In this document: piece by piece, positions 8,837 through 19,300 of the stretch | Position numbering within the stretch: the stretch's first letter is position 1 | Layout of the letters: every line of letters begins with the position of its first letter | Assembly: GCF_008933165.1 (NCBI RefSeq) | Contig: NZ_WBVQ01000001.1 | Coordinates: 1,302,001-1,366,000 of the forward strand | From: Phaeocystidibacter marisrubri | GTDB lineage: Bacteria > Bacteroidota > Bacteroidia > Flavobacteriales > Schleiferiaceae | Length of the DNA: 64,000 nt | Reading direction: 5' to 3' | Program-made: the position numbers and the translations under genes | Notes under the pieces: generated by a model | What the model was told of the DNA's origin: nothing | The model's input: the letters and a program-made list of their open reading frames with translations, nothing else | Databases searched by the model: none

Positions 8837-9354
8837 TCTTCTGAATCCTTTAATTTGCGAATAGCTTCCAAACTCTCTTCTACATGAGCAGAAGATCGGG
8901 TTTGCGAATCAAAAACGTGTTGTATAATTCCACTTTCGTCCATCACAAATGTAACCCGTCCAGGTATCAATCCGAACAAATCTCCCTTCACTCCAAAAGA
9001 TTTACGGACCACATTTGAAGTATCAGACAATAAGGTAAAAGGCAAGTTGTGCTTTTTGGCAAAGGCCGTATGAGACTCTGGACTATCAGCACTTATTCCG
9101 ATCACGCGAGCTCCCGCCTTCTCAAAAACCTCATAACTATCTCTAAATGAACAAGCCTCTCGGGTACACCCAGGCGTATCGTCTTTAGGATAGAAATAAA
9201 TCACTACGGGGCCATTCCCCAAGAGTGATGCAGTGGTTACCGTATCACCGTTCTGATCTAGTAAAGAAAAGTCGGGAATACGTTCGCCTACAGTAAGTTG
9301 TGCCATAGCTGTACTAGAGATAAGAATTGAAAGGATTGCAATTAGCTTTCTCAT
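8833..9354 (-). CDS. Exported peroxiredoxin, Bcp/PrxQ type
   Basis: About 173 residues from the ATG at 9354. Residues 1-18 form a cleavable signal peptide ending near AMAQ, so the enzyme should act outside the cytoplasm. The thioredoxin-fold body has the Bcp/PrxQ active site PGCTREACSFRD, with peroxidatic and resolving cysteines five residues apart. It reduces hydrogen peroxide and organic or lipid hydroperoxides. The frame extends 21 codons upstream to 9417, but that extension lacks signal-peptide features. It is the first gene of the operon with crtZ and crtY, a sensible pairing because peroxidase and carotenoid both protect membranes from oxidation (inference). Confidence 0.88.
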   Translation of the reverse strand: MRKLIAILSILISSTAMAQLTVGERIPDFSLLDQNGDTVTTASLLGNGPVVIYFYPKDDTPGCTREACSFRDSYEVFEKAGARVIGISADSPESHTAFAKKHNLPFTLLSDTSNVVRKSFGVKGDLFGLIPGRVTFVMDESGIIQHVFDSQTRSSAHVEESLEAIRKLKDSEE

Positions 9355-9403
9355 TGATCTACGAACGTAATCCCGACCTAATTGTTCGGATGGAACAAAA
9401 AAA

Positions 9404-10861
9404 TTATGCCTTCTCAACGCGCTTTAGCGTTTCAAGAAGGAAGCCCCAGAATTTCTGTACGGAGCTGATTTGAACTTTTTCATCTGGAGAATGTGCTCCA
9501 CGTATGTTCGGTCCAAAACTGATCATCTCCATTCCCGGGTAACGATCTCCCAACAAACCACACTCCAATCCAGCGTGACATGCTAATACATTGGCCTCTT
9601 CACCATACAATTCGGCGTAGAGTGCACGCATGGTTTTTAGGATTTGAGAACTTGGATCTGGAGTCCATCCTGGATAGCTTCCGCTAAAAACTACGTCTGC
9701 ACCTACCAATTGAAGGGCAGCTTTGATGCCATTAGCGTGATCCATCTTTTCTGTATCTACAGAGCTTCTGGTCAAGCACAATATTTTACCCTCACCCTCT
9801 TTCACCTCTACTCGAGCCAAGTTGTTGGAGGTTTGAACCAAATCTTCAATATCTGGACTCATGCGATGGATTCCATTTGGAACGGCGTAAATCGCATTCA
9901 TCATCTTCACTTGATCCTCACGAGTCATCATACGTTCAGATGCTTCCCCTTCTGCCCATTCAATCGACAAGTTGGGATCGGTCGTTTTATACTCTGGAAG
10001 AATATCGTCCATGGCGCTCTTCAACGCTGTGGTAATCACACCTTCGTCGGTTCCTACAATGGCAACCTTTGCAAAAGCCTCACGCGGAATGGCATTTCTC
10101 AATGAACCACCGTCAATACTCACCACACGTACGTCTGCTACTTCATTGAGGCGAAAAAGCACACGATTCAAGATCTTATTAGCATTGCCTAAGCCTTTGT
10201 GGATGTCCATTCCACTGTGACCTCCATTCAATCCTCTAACCGTTAGTACGCGACCTGCCATACCCTTGGAAACAGCCTCTGTAGCATACTTCCAGGTGGC
10301 CGTAATATCAACACCGCCTGCACATCCAATCGACAATTCATCGTCATCCTCAGTGTCTAAGTTGAGGAGCAATTTACCTTCCAACCAGTTCTGACGAAGC
10401 TCTTGTGCTCCCGTCATTCCCGTTTCCTCATCAATGGTGAAAATTGCTTCCAGAGGAGGGTGCTGAATGGTCTTGCTTTCCAGAAGAGCCATGATGGCGG
10501 CTACACCCATACCATTATCTGCCCCTAGAGTTGTGCCCCTCGCTTTTACCCAATCTCCATCCACATACATGTCGATGCCTTCGGTTTCGAAATCGTGATT
10601 GGTACCAGCGTTCTGCTGGCAAACCATATCGAGGTGAGATTGAAGAACAACAACTCTACGATCTTCCATACCCGCAGATGCAGGCTTGCGGATGAGAACG
10701 TTGCCCACTTCGTCCTTCTCTGTTTCTAATCCGAGAGATTTCCCAAACTCCATCATAAAGGCAATGACTTGCTCTTCTTTTTTAGATGGACGGGGAACGG
10801 CATTCAATGCAGCAAATTGCTTCCAAACCTCTGCAGGTTCAAGCGATGTGATCTGACTCAT
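9404..10861 (-). CDS. pepD: Cytosolic non-specific dipeptidase (aminoacyl-histidine dipeptidase, M20)
   Basis: 485 residues, the usual length for PepD. M20 metal-site motifs are visible: SHLDMVCQ near the N-terminus, TLGADNGMG, the catalytic EETGMTGA and the downstream NLDTEDDDELSIGCAGG. The lid domain has the conserved GLNGGHSGMDIHKGLGNA. It hydrolyses dipeptides, including Xaa-His, in the cytoplasm. The ATG at 10861 gives the expected PepD beginning; the frame runs 36 codons further upstream into the end of the OsmC gene, which I reject. It probably forms a transcription unit with that gene. Confidence 0.93.
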   Translation of the reverse strand: MSQITSLEPAEVWKQFAALNAVPRPSKKEEQVIAFMMEFGKSLGLETEKDEVGNVLIRKPASAGMEDRRVVVLQSHLDMVCQQNAGTNHDFETEGIDMYVDGDWVKARGTTLGADNGMGVAAIMALLESKTIQHPPLEAIFTIDEETGMTGAQELRQNWLEGKLLLNLDTEDDDELSIGCAGGVDITATWKYATEAVSKGMAGRVLTVRGLNGGHSGMDIHKGLGNANKILNRVLFRLNEVADVRVVSIDGGSLRNAIPREAFAKVAIVGTDEGVITTALKSAMDDILPEYKTTDPNLSIEWAEGEASERMMTREDQVKMMNAIYAVPNGIHRMSPDIEDLVQTSNNLARVEVKEGEGKILCLTRSSVDTEKMDHANGIKAALQLVGADVVFSGSYPGWTPDPSSQILKTMRALYAELYGEEANVLACHAGLECGLLGDRYPGMEMISFGPNIRGAHSPDEKVQISSVQKFWGFLLETLKRVEKA

Positions 10862-10910
10862 TATATCGACTTTTATATGATTCCATTGTGGTTTTGCGAA
10901 GGTACCCCTC

Positions 10911-11318
10911 CTACTTTCCCCACACAAATTGTACGCTCTGAACAACGTCAGGGTGCAAACTTTTAGCAACCGGACAAGCTCTACCCGCGGCTTCGAGAAT
11001 TCGTTGTGTCTCTTCTGGGAAATTATGCGGAATACGAAGGGTTAGCCCAATTTCGCCCACTCTTCGAGGATTGGACTCCATGACTTTCTCTACATCAATC
11101 TCTGTCCCTTCTAAATCCAGGTCCATCGACCTAGCCTTGATGCCCATAATGGTAATCATACAAAGCCCGAGAGAAGTAGACATTAAATCAGTGGGAGAAA
11201 ACGCTTCTCCCCTGCCATTGTTATCCGTAGGTGCATCAGTTTCTAGGCCTTTGCCCGACTTCAAGTGAACGGCCTCGCAGTGCAATCCACCAGTATAGGT
11301 AATCTTAGAAATTGGCAT
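10911..11318 (-). CDS. OsmC family peroxiredoxin-like protein
   Basis: 135 residues, the normal size of OsmC/Ohr proteins. The two redox cysteines occur in the family contexts SLGLCMIT and AGRACPVAKSL. OsmC proteins detoxify organic hydroperoxides in the cytoplasm, using a dithiol pair. This looks like the YhfA-like OsmC subgroup rather than a classic Ohr, but the subgroup is uncertain. It lies 49 bases upstream of pepD on the same strand, with a TATCTTTG -7-like element about 28 bases before its start (minus strand, 11347-11354). Confidence 0.88.
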   Translation of the reverse strand: MPISKITYTGGLHCEAVHLKSGKGLETDAPTDNNGRGEAFSPTDLMSTSLGLCMITIMGIKARSMDLDLEGTEIDVEKVMESNPRRVGEIGLTLRIPHNFPEETQRILEAAGRACPVAKSLHPDVVQSVQFVWGK

Positions 11319-11346
11319 TCGCTCTTCGTTTATTACAGATTTTCAT

Positions 11347-11354
11347 CAAAGATA
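11347..11354 (-). promoter_or_regulatory. Putative -7 promoter element for the OsmC gene
   Basis: The minus-strand sequence TATCTTTG is an exact TAnnTTTG match, 28 bases before the OsmC start. No clear -33 element was found, so this is tentative. Confidence 0.35.
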
Positions 11355-11409
11355 GAACTCATTCTGCCTCCTCTTGAACTTTGAATATCTTAGAGTGTTA
11401 GATACACCT

Positions 11410-12540
11410 ATGCAATCCACTCGATACAAGAAATACGAGCCCAAAGAGAAATCTCCCTTTGAGCGATTATTGGACATTTTCAGAGAGCTTATCACCTACA
11501 CCTCTGGTGATGTGGATGTAGCGCTCGACTGGCTTCGGGAGCTAGATGCCGAATATCAACTCACCGACGAGAACTATACGATTGACGATTTTATTGAAGA
11601 CTTGAAAGCGAAGGGATTCCTCCGAGAAGAAATTGATCCCGATGCCTACGGAAACGATGGAGATGGTCAAGGTAACGGTGGTCGACTTTCCATTACAGCC
11701 AAAACTGAACAACTGATTCGAAAAGGTGCTCTGGATCAAATCTTTGGAAAGCTCAAGAAGTCTGGTGAGGGAAACCACAAAACACCTTTCTCTGGTCGTG
11801 GAGATGAGAAGACCGGTGATTATCGCCCCTACCAATTTGGAGATGCACTCGACAGTATTTCGATGACCGAGAGCTTGAGGAATTCACAAATCAATCATCC
11901 ACATTCCGATTTTGGATTGACGGAAGACGACTTGGTAGTGGAGGACACGCATTACCGCGCTCAAATGTCAACCGTGTTAATGATTGACATCTCACATTCC
12001 ATGATCCTTTACGGTGAAGATCGAATTACACCGGCTAAAAAAGTGGCCATGGCCTTAAGTGAGTTGATTAAAACGCGCTATCCAAAGGATACTTTAGATG
12101 TGATCGTTTTCGGTAATGATGCTTGGCCCATCGACATTGCGGAATTGCCTTATTTGAAAGTGGGGCCCTATCATACCAATACGGTTGCCGGGTTAGAATT
12201 GGCCTTAGACATCTTGCGCCGAAAGAGGAATGCGAACAAGCAAATCTTCATGATCACCGATGGTAAACCCAGTTGCTTGAAAGAACGAGACGGCACATAC
12301 TACAAAAACAGTATGGGATTGGACGATTACATCTTTGGGAAGTGCCTCAATATGGCCGCCCAAGCGCGCTCTTTGAAAATACCAATCACCACCTTCATGA
12401 TTGCGCAAGACCCTTTTCTACAGCAATTTGTAAAAAGATTCACCGAAGCGAATAATGGGAAGGCCTTCTACACAGGACTTGACGGTTTAGGCTCTTTCAT
12501 TTTTGAAGATTACGAAAAGAACAGACGAAAAAACATATAA
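11410..12540 (+). CDS. VWA domain-containing protein, partner of the MoxR-like ATPase
   Basis: About 376 residues from the ATG at 11410; a TTG 12 codons upstream is possible but less likely. The N-terminal half is soluble and acidic. A von Willebrand factor A domain occupies about 200-365 and has the complete MIDAS start DISHS, a conserved threonine further on and MITDGKPS in the next metal loop. No signal peptide or membrane helix is seen, so it is cytoplasmic. Only three bases separate it from the AAA+ gene. MoxR/VWA pairs usually act together as chaperone-like machines that load metals or activate enzymes; the client is unknown. Confidence 0.88.
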   Translation: MQSTRYKKYEPKEKSPFERLLDIFRELITYTSGDVDVALDWLRELDAEYQLTDENYTIDDFIEDLKAKGFLREEIDPDAYGNDGDGQGNGGRLSITAKTEQLIRKGALDQIFGKLKKSGEGNHKTPFSGRGDEKTGDYRPYQFGDALDSISMTESLRNSQINHPHSDFGLTEDDLVVEDTHYRAQMSTVLMIDISHSMILYGEDRITPAKKVAMALSELIKTRYPKDTLDVIVFGNDAWPIDIAELPYLKVGPYHTNTVAGLELALDILRRKRNANKQIFMITDGKPSCLKERDGTYYKNSMGLDDYIFGKCLNMAAQARSLKIPITTFMIAQDPFLQQFVKRFTEANNGKAFYTGLDGLGSFIFEDYEKNRRKNI

Positions 12541-12543
12541 ATA

Positions 12544-14019
12544 ATGGCTGCACCTACTGCAAGCAACTTAGGAGAATTAAAAAAATCAGGGTATCGTTCA
12601 AAGTCGATTAAAGATGAATTGAGAGACAATTTGCTCTCAGCGCTATCCAACGACGAACAGCCCTTTGAAGGGATTTGGGGATATGAGCACAGCGTCATTC
12701 CAGAATTGGAGCGTGCCATTCTTTCTCGTCACAACATAAATTTATTAGGCTTGCGCGGACAAGCGAAGACGCGACTGGCTCGTCTCATGACGGGATTGCT
12801 CGATGAGTGGATTCCCATAGTGAAAGGCTCCGAAATCAACGATGACCCACTGGCTCCTCTTTCTAGGTATGCGAAGGAACTCATTGATAAAGAAGGAGAC
12901 AAAACACCCATCACGTGGATGCATCGCAACGAGAGGTATGCGGAAAAGCTCGCAACTCCAGATGTTACCGTAGCTGATCTCATTGGCGATGTTGACCCGA
13001 TCAAAGCAGCAAATCTCAAATTGAGTTATGCCGATGATCGCGTGATCCATTACGGGATGATCCCGCGTGCGAACCGCTGCATATTTGTCATCAATGAACT
13101 TCCGGACTTACAAGCGCGAATCCAAGTGGCTCTCTTCAACATATTACAAGAAGGAGATATCCAAATTCGCGGGTTTAAACTGCGACTTCCTCTCGACTTG
13201 CAATTTGTCTTTACAGCCAACCCAGAAGACTATACCAATAGAGGTTCAATTGTAACACCGTTAAAAGACCGAATTGGTAGTCAGATTTTAACGCACTACC
13301 CTGAAACGCGCGACATCGCGAAGCGCATCACGCAGCAGGAAGCCAAACTTTCAGATGCTCAGAAAAAGCACATTCGCATTCCTTCTCTCGTACCGGACTT
13401 ATTGGAACAAATCGCCTTTGAAGCGCGTGAAAATGAATACATCGACGCGAAGAGTGGCGTATCGGCTCGAATGACGCTCACCGCGATGGAAAACTTGATG
13501 TCGTCTGCCGAAAGAAGAATGGCTATCAATAAGGAAGGAAACACCTCCCTACGACTTCACGATTTTAATGGGGTAATTCCAAGCATCACTGGAAAAGTAG
13601 AGCTCGTTTACGAAGGAGAGCAAGAAGGTGCGGCTGGAGTAGCTGAAAGTTTGATCGGTGCAGCCGTCAAAACCATCTTTCCTGAGATCTTCCCTCCTAT
13701 CGCCAAGTTGAAAAGAGCCGACGAAGACAATCCATACCTCGGTATCATCAATTGGTTCGCCGAAGGGAAGTCTCTCGACATCAACGACGACCTCTCAGAT
13801 GATAGCTTCAGAGCCACTTTAGACAGAGTTGGTCCTCTGGGAGATTTTGTGGATAGTAAGCACCGCGATTCGAACCTCGATGATCGATACTTCTACATGG
13901 AACTCGTGCTTTGGGGATTAGCAGAACACGCTAAACTCGGTAGAGATCGTCTGCTTTCAGGTATTCAGTTTAATGACCTTTTTGCTAGTTACTTGTCGGG
14001 AATGAGAGATGAGGAATGA
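12544..14019 (+). CDS. MoxR-like AAA+ ATPase (magnesium-chelatase subunit I-like)
   Basis: 491 residues. The P-loop reads GLRGQAKTR (residues about 67-75), that is GxxGxAKT with alanine where the third glycycine of a standard Walker A would be glycine. Walker B is FVINELPDL, followed by an ALFNILQEGDIQIRG segment typical of ChlI/MoxR ATPases and by the sensor-1 region FTANPEDY. The C-terminal third is helical. It follows the VWA gene by three bases, as in other magnesium-chelatase-like pairs. It probably remodels or activates a partner with the VWA protein in an ATP-dependent way; no chelatase H subunit is nearby, so a chlorophyll-type role is unlikely. Confidence 0.88.
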   Translation: MAAPTASNLGELKKSGYRSKSIKDELRDNLLSALSNDEQPFEGIWGYEHSVIPELERAILSRHNINLLGLRGQAKTRLARLMTGLLDEWIPIVKGSEINDDPLAPLSRYAKELIDKEGDKTPITWMHRNERYAEKLATPDVTVADLIGDVDPIKAANLKLSYADDRVIHYGMIPRANRCIFVINELPDLQARIQVALFNILQEGDIQIRGFKLRLPLDLQFVFTANPEDYTNRGSIVTPLKDRIGSQILTHYPETRDIAKRITQQEAKLSDAQKKHIRIPSLVPDLLEQIAFEARENEYIDAKSGVSARMTLTAMENLMSSAERRMAINKEGNTSLRLHDFNGVIPSITGKVELVYEGEQEGAAGVAESLIGAAVKTIFPEIFPPIAKLKRADEDNPYLGIINWFAEGKSLDINDDLSDDSFRATLDRVGPLGDFVDSKHRDSNLDDRYFYMELVLWGLAEHAKLGRDRLLSGIQFNDLFASYLSGMRDEE

Positions 14020-14066
14020 GAAGTGAGGGATGATTTCACATGCAGCACCTAGTGCGAAGTAAAATC

Positions 14067-16397
14067 TCATTCTCCTTCCATAACTCGGATGCTTGTGGTC
14101 TTTCGGTTTCCGTTATCATCCACAATAGTGAGGTAATGAATGCCCGGGTCTAAGAATGCCTCAAAGCGATGCTCGTGTTGGGTGCTTCCCAAATAGACTT
14201 CATCTACGTACCAGAATAGGGTCGCCGTTGGAGAACGGTGGCCCGCTTCTAGCACTACGGCGCCGAGCCTACCGTCAACGTCACGCGTTCTTCGTACTCT
14301 TTCGTTATTCTTTTCGGGATAAACCCAAGCAAGGGCGTCACCTTCTGATGTGAAACAATCTGCACTGAAATCTGGTGGAGGTTGATAATCATACCCTGCA
14401 CGTAGACCGAACCACGTCATTCCTGCAGGAAGGAACATCCATCCCGTGTCCCTTACACTTTGAGAAGTACAATTGAAACCTACTCTTTCTCCTCTATCAT
14501 TGAGGTGAATAAGTTCACAATACTCACAGGCTTTTACCCCGTTCGTGCCAAGGTAAGCGGTATCCACCAACTCACAGTATTGCTGGGCTCGATATCCGCT
14601 TTGAGCACAAATCAGCACTTCCTTCTGTTCATCCAACGGTTCCTCAAAAAACACTCCATGAGGTAAGCGTGAGAAAATCTTAAACAGCAAAGGAGCGGAT
14701 GTCTCTACGCCTATCACACCTGGGCGACCTTCTCCATTGGCATTGCCCGTCCATGCCACCACGATCCACCTGCCGTCGGTTCCTACCGCCCATGCATCTC
14801 TAAAGCCGTAGCTTGTACCGGTTTTCCACGCAATTCGATGCCGGTCGGCCACACCGTACTGTTTCCATTCAGAAGGACGCTCCAATCCTTCCATTATTCT
14901 CAAGGTGCTGTACACACTCGCAGGATCTATTCTCGAAATGGGCTCACGATACAAGGGGTTTCCCCACATGTCTTTAGACGTGGTATCGGGCATCATTTGC
15001 ATGGAGAGAATCCATCTTCGGTAAGATCGCGCCACCTGCAAGGGACGTACTTCGGCTCCTCCTAAAATCAAGCTAAGACCATAATTGAGGTTGTTCTTGC
15101 CCAAATCATGCATGCCAATTTCATAGAGACGTTGCTGGAAAACGGGAACATCTAGATCCCGCAGGACGCGCGCCGCAGGAATATTAAGAGAGAGTTGTAA
15201 CGCTCTTTCAACACTTACAATTCCACGGAACTCTTTGTCGAAGTTGGTGGGGGTAAAATCTCCAAATCGCGTGGGGATATCGGCAATAAGCGAACCGCTG
15301 GTGAGCATACCGCGCTCCATGGCCATACTGTAGAGGAAGGGTTTGAGGATGCTTCCCGTTGATCGAGGTGCATTCAACATGTCGATCTCATGAGAATCTG
15401 CTTCGTCGTTGTTCGTGTTGCCTACATACACCACCACATCTCCTGTAGCCACGTCCATCACTAAGGCCGCAGCATTATTCACTTGATTTCGCTTCCAACG
15501 CCGCGCATGCAAGTCCACCTCATGTTGAATGAGCAATTGCCAATCGTAATTCAATTTAGAGGCAAAGCGCGTTCCTCTTCGCTCCTTGTTTTGTCGCTCA
15601 GTGAGGTGATGGGCTAAATCTGGAAGCGCATGCGGTTCAAGAGGTAGATCTTCTTTTATCCCCAAGTTATAGGTTATGGAATCGATATCTCCTCTTGCCA
15701 ATAAATTTGCGAGCAAGCGGTTTCTCTTATTCAAATAGGAGGTTCTATTTCTACCTGGACGAATGACGGAAGGTGCATTGGGTAAAACTGCGAGTGCGGC
15801 CATTTCACTCCACGACAATTGGTAAGAAGGTCGATTGAAGTAACGCCAAGACGCGGCTTCCAGTCCCACTACATTTCCACCGAATGGCGCATGTGCCGCG
15901 TAAAATTGGAGAATCTCTTCTTTGGAATACTCTGCTTCCAATCGAGTTGCCCGCAACATTTCGGTCACTTTCTCCCAATACGAACGGTCTGGGTTATTTC
16001 TACTCAGGCGAATGACCTGCATGCTCAGTGTAGATGCGCCACTCACAATTTCTCCAGAAGTGAGATTTTGTCGTATTGCTCTACCAATGGCAACTACATC
16101 TACACCAGGGTGGTGATAGAATCGCTCATCTTCAAAAGCTACAATACACTTCGCGAAACGATATGGAATACTATCCCCTTCTGGGAATCGCCACTGACCA
16201 TCATCTGCAATACGCGCTCCCAATAGACGACCTTCAACCGACTCGGTAACGGTACAATAGGGAACGTTGAACAACACGTCTGGAATACTGAAGTACCACC
16301 ACAAAGTAAGCAACGCCCCTCCACCAAAAATGAAGGGGCGCATCTTTTTAAGAAACCTATTACGGGCGGCTTTTATCGGGAGATGACTTCTACCCAC
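14067..16397 (-). CDS. pbpC: Penicillin-binding protein 1C (bifunctional peptidoglycan synthase-like)
   Basis: 776 residues. A short N-terminal membrane anchor (about 18-40) is followed by a glycosyltransferase-51 domain (about 60-235) with FEDERFYHHPGVD and GASTLSMQ. The transpeptidase domain follows, with SxxK in STGSILKP (Ser near 346), SLN, and KTGT near 526. The C-terminal about 90 residues match the BiPBP_C beta domain of PBP1C. The enzyme works on the periplasmic face of the inner membrane. Its first 25 bases overlap the end of the alpha-2-macroglobulin gene; the same two genes are neighbours in E. coli (yfhM-pbpC), where they are thought to repair and defend the wall. Confidence 0.95.
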   Translation of the reverse strand: MGRSHLPIKAARNRFLKKMRPFIFGGGALLTLWWYFSIPDVLFNVPYCTVTESVEGRLLGARIADDGQWRFPEGDSIPYRFAKCIVAFEDERFYHHPGVDVVAIGRAIRQNLTSGEIVSGASTLSMQVIRLSRNNPDRSYWEKVTEMLRATRLEAEYSKEEILQFYAAHAPFGGNVVGLEAASWRYFNRPSYQLSWSEMAALAVLPNAPSVIRPGRNRTSYLNKRNRLLANLLARGDIDSITYNLGIKEDLPLEPHALPDLAHHLTERQNKERRGTRFASKLNYDWQLLIQHEVDLHARRWKRNQVNNAAALVMDVATGDVVVYVGNTNNDEADSHEIDMLNAPRSTGSILKPFLYSMAMERGMLTSGSLIADIPTRFGDFTPTNFDKEFRGIVSVERALQLSLNIPAARVLRDLDVPVFQQRLYEIGMHDLGKNNLNYGLSLILGGAEVRPLQVARSYRRWILSMQMMPDTTSKDMWGNPLYREPISRIDPASVYSTLRIMEGLERPSEWKQYGVADRHRIAWKTGTSYGFRDAWAVGTDGRWIVVAWTGNANGEGRPGVIGVETSAPLLFKIFSRLPHGVFFEEPLDEQKEVLICAQSGYRAQQYCELVDTAYLGTNGVKACEYCELIHLNDRGERVGFNCTSQSVRDTGWMFLPAGMTWFGLRAGYDYQPPPDFSADCFTSEGDALAWVYPEKNNERVRRTRDVDGRLGAVVLEAGHRSPTATLFWYVDEVYLGSTQHEHRFEAFLDPGIHYLTIVDDNGNRKTTSIRVMEGE

Positions 16398-19300
16398 TGT
16401 CCTTTGTTTGTCGCTTCAATTGTGGATTCATACATCGCCTCTACTTTGCACGGAGGCATGTACCATCTGCCAGGATACGATGCGGTAAGCTCAATGCGAA
16501 CCACTTGAGTTCCCGAGTACTGCATATTGAAGTAAGTCATTACCCGGTCATCTCTAATATCCTGATAATCATAATGAGAAGACGTTGTTCCCGAAATGGC
16601 AACCACTCGGCTATTCGAAATTTCCCAACCACTTGGGAAGATCTGTGTCAGTGCCATGTTGTTGTATTCCTCAGAGCCTGAAGTTCTAGAAATTTCAACT
16701 TCGGCGATAATAGGTGTACCAACCACCAGTTTTGAAATATCCAATGGATTGTTATCGGGATCGAGGTAAGTCACTTTCATGTTCACTCGACGCTCGGCAG
16801 GTTGCTCTTCTCCATAATACGGAATACCCGTGCGGAGATATCGAACATAGATACTTCCAGTCTCGTGATTGGTTACCGTCACATTGGTGGTTTGATCAAA
16901 ATCAGTCAAAACGATCTGTTCTGTCACATTGGTAGTGTTGATTTCGTACGTCTTACCCCCAGCCACTACGGTCGCTTTCAATCGATCGGGCTGACCATTA
17001 AACACTCTACTTAGCGCATGCAAGCCATAGGCAATGGTTTGGGTTGATGGTTGACCTTTTGAAAGTGACTCCGCCAACTTGCGAGCCAATCGCAGAGCTT
17101 CTGCCTTCTGCCCCACTTCCAATAGTGCTTCTATCTCAAAAGCCAAATCACGAGCCTCACTACCATACGAATAGTAATAGTATCTGCTGGACGTCTCCGC
17201 CCATGTCTTACGGTACAATTCTGTTGCAACTTCCTTCTCGCCCATTATCGCAAACGCCGCAGCCAATCGATGTGCAGCTGTTGTGGATAGATTTGAACGA
17301 TTGCGAAGGCGGTTCATTGCACCAAGTTCGGGTTCTCCGGCTAATGCCAAAACATAAAGACGATAAGCCTGATTGAAGTCGTTGTTGTACGAATAATATT
17401 GGATGTTATTCCAAGTTCTTGCCATTTGCTTTTCATAGCGCAAGTAGCCTTCTTTCAATCCAATAGGCAAGGTATAGCCCGACATTTCTGCAGAAATTAA
17501 AAAGTGTCCCGCATAGGTCGAACCCCAAGGGTCGGCTGCCGTTCTAGAAGGCCAGTATCGGAATCCTCCACTTGGAGCCTGCATTCTTCTCAACTTCATC
17601 AATCCTTCGCGAACGCTCATTTGTATGGCCGCCTTTTGTTCCGTTGAAACCGTTACCCACTTGTCTAAGTTCAACTGCGCAAAACTCTTCGATGTGGTTT
17701 GCTCTAAACAACCATGTGGATAACCGATCAAATAATTGAGTCGTTCGCCCAAGTTCAAGCTCGGTAAAGAACTTACTTCAATGGTCAATTCATTGCTGCC
17801 TTTCAAGCCAAATGGCTCCTCTGAATGGTTAACGGGCGCATTCTCAACAACGGCCAAGAACTCTCGGGATTGAGGTAGTATTGGACTACGAACGCCAATT
17901 TCAATCTCATCCCTACTCTTCTCTCTACCTGAAGTTGCGGTCACTTTCACATGCGCCAATCCCAATTGTTCTGCCACTGAACCGTCAAAGAAAATGGTCT
18001 TCTGACCTTTACCATCAAAACGAACCGTTTGCGTTCTATTCGCCACAGAAAGCGGACCATCTACTTCCAGTTTCACGTCTACGGAGCGAATGGACTCATC
18101 CATTACGAATAGGGTAACTGGTATTTTCGGTGATTCTTGCGGCCCCAGTACACGAGGCATGGTGAGTTGAACCATCAGTGGCTGCTTCACTACGATATTC
18201 TCACTTGCCGAACCATAGGCTTCTTTCTTATTGGCAGCCACAACCATTACGCGCACATTTCCAATGTAATTTGGCATGTGCAATTGGTGCGTTTGAGATT
18301 TTCCAGCAGCTAATTTGAACGGCCCAATATGTCGAACAATTGGGATGAATCGATCTGCATCTTGTTCATTGTTTGGCAGCAGCGCACCATCGCCACCTAC
18401 GGCGAGCATTTGGGCAATTTGTCCTCCAAAAGCCCCTGCTACATAATCGTACATATCCCACGTTCTAACTCCCAATGCGCGCTTTGCATAGAAATACGTC
18501 CACGGATTTGGGGTGCTAAAATTGGAGATACCCAAAAGGCCTTCATCTACCACGGCAAGGGTGTATTCCATTTCGGCTCCGCTCTCTTCCTTTACCGTAA
18601 TGGAATAGTCGGAATTTGGACGAATGCTCTCTGGCGCATCTATCACAGGATTCAAGTGCGTGGCAGGATTCTCTACCATCAGAGGCATAATGCCGTACAT
18701 CCGAATAGGTAAATCATTCACGGTTTGTGCATGCGGCTGAAGAAGCATAGCATAGATGTAGGCATTAGGTGCCATATTCGGCTTGATCTTCAGCTTCAAA
18801 GTGGTAGAGCCCTCTTGTGTTTCAAAGAAATGCTCTTCCAGCACTTCCGTTCCATCTTCAATGGTAACGAGTAGTCGACCTCCCACACTAGAAGGAATGG
18901 TCACTGTGGCCGCTTCATCAACTGTATACTTCTCTTTATCGAGCTGAATACTCAAAGAAGAGATTGACTCTCCCTCTGTTCTTCGTCCTGAGCGATCTCT
19001 TCCCCAAGGCCAGTCAACATAACCCAAAGCTGATGTTGAATGCCCATCGGCATCTTCTACTAGGATGAAGATTCTCCCCCATTGATCGTCTTTAACGGTA
19101 AAGTCGAATGAACCTTTTCCATTGGTAATATCGGCATTACCCTGCGTGATAAGCGTGCTGTATTCGCGGTTGAGATAGGTGGCATTACCTCGTTGGGCAC
19201 TCCACCACCACGACCATTTCACTTGATAAATCGACACCTTCACACGGCCTGAAACAGGCTTCCCAGTGGCATCCACTCTGGCCAAATTCAGCGTGTGTTT

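Noticed and set aside
9644-10105. Plus-strand open frame of 153 codons
   Set aside because: It is antisense to pepD; no family resemblance and a composition unlike the neighbours.
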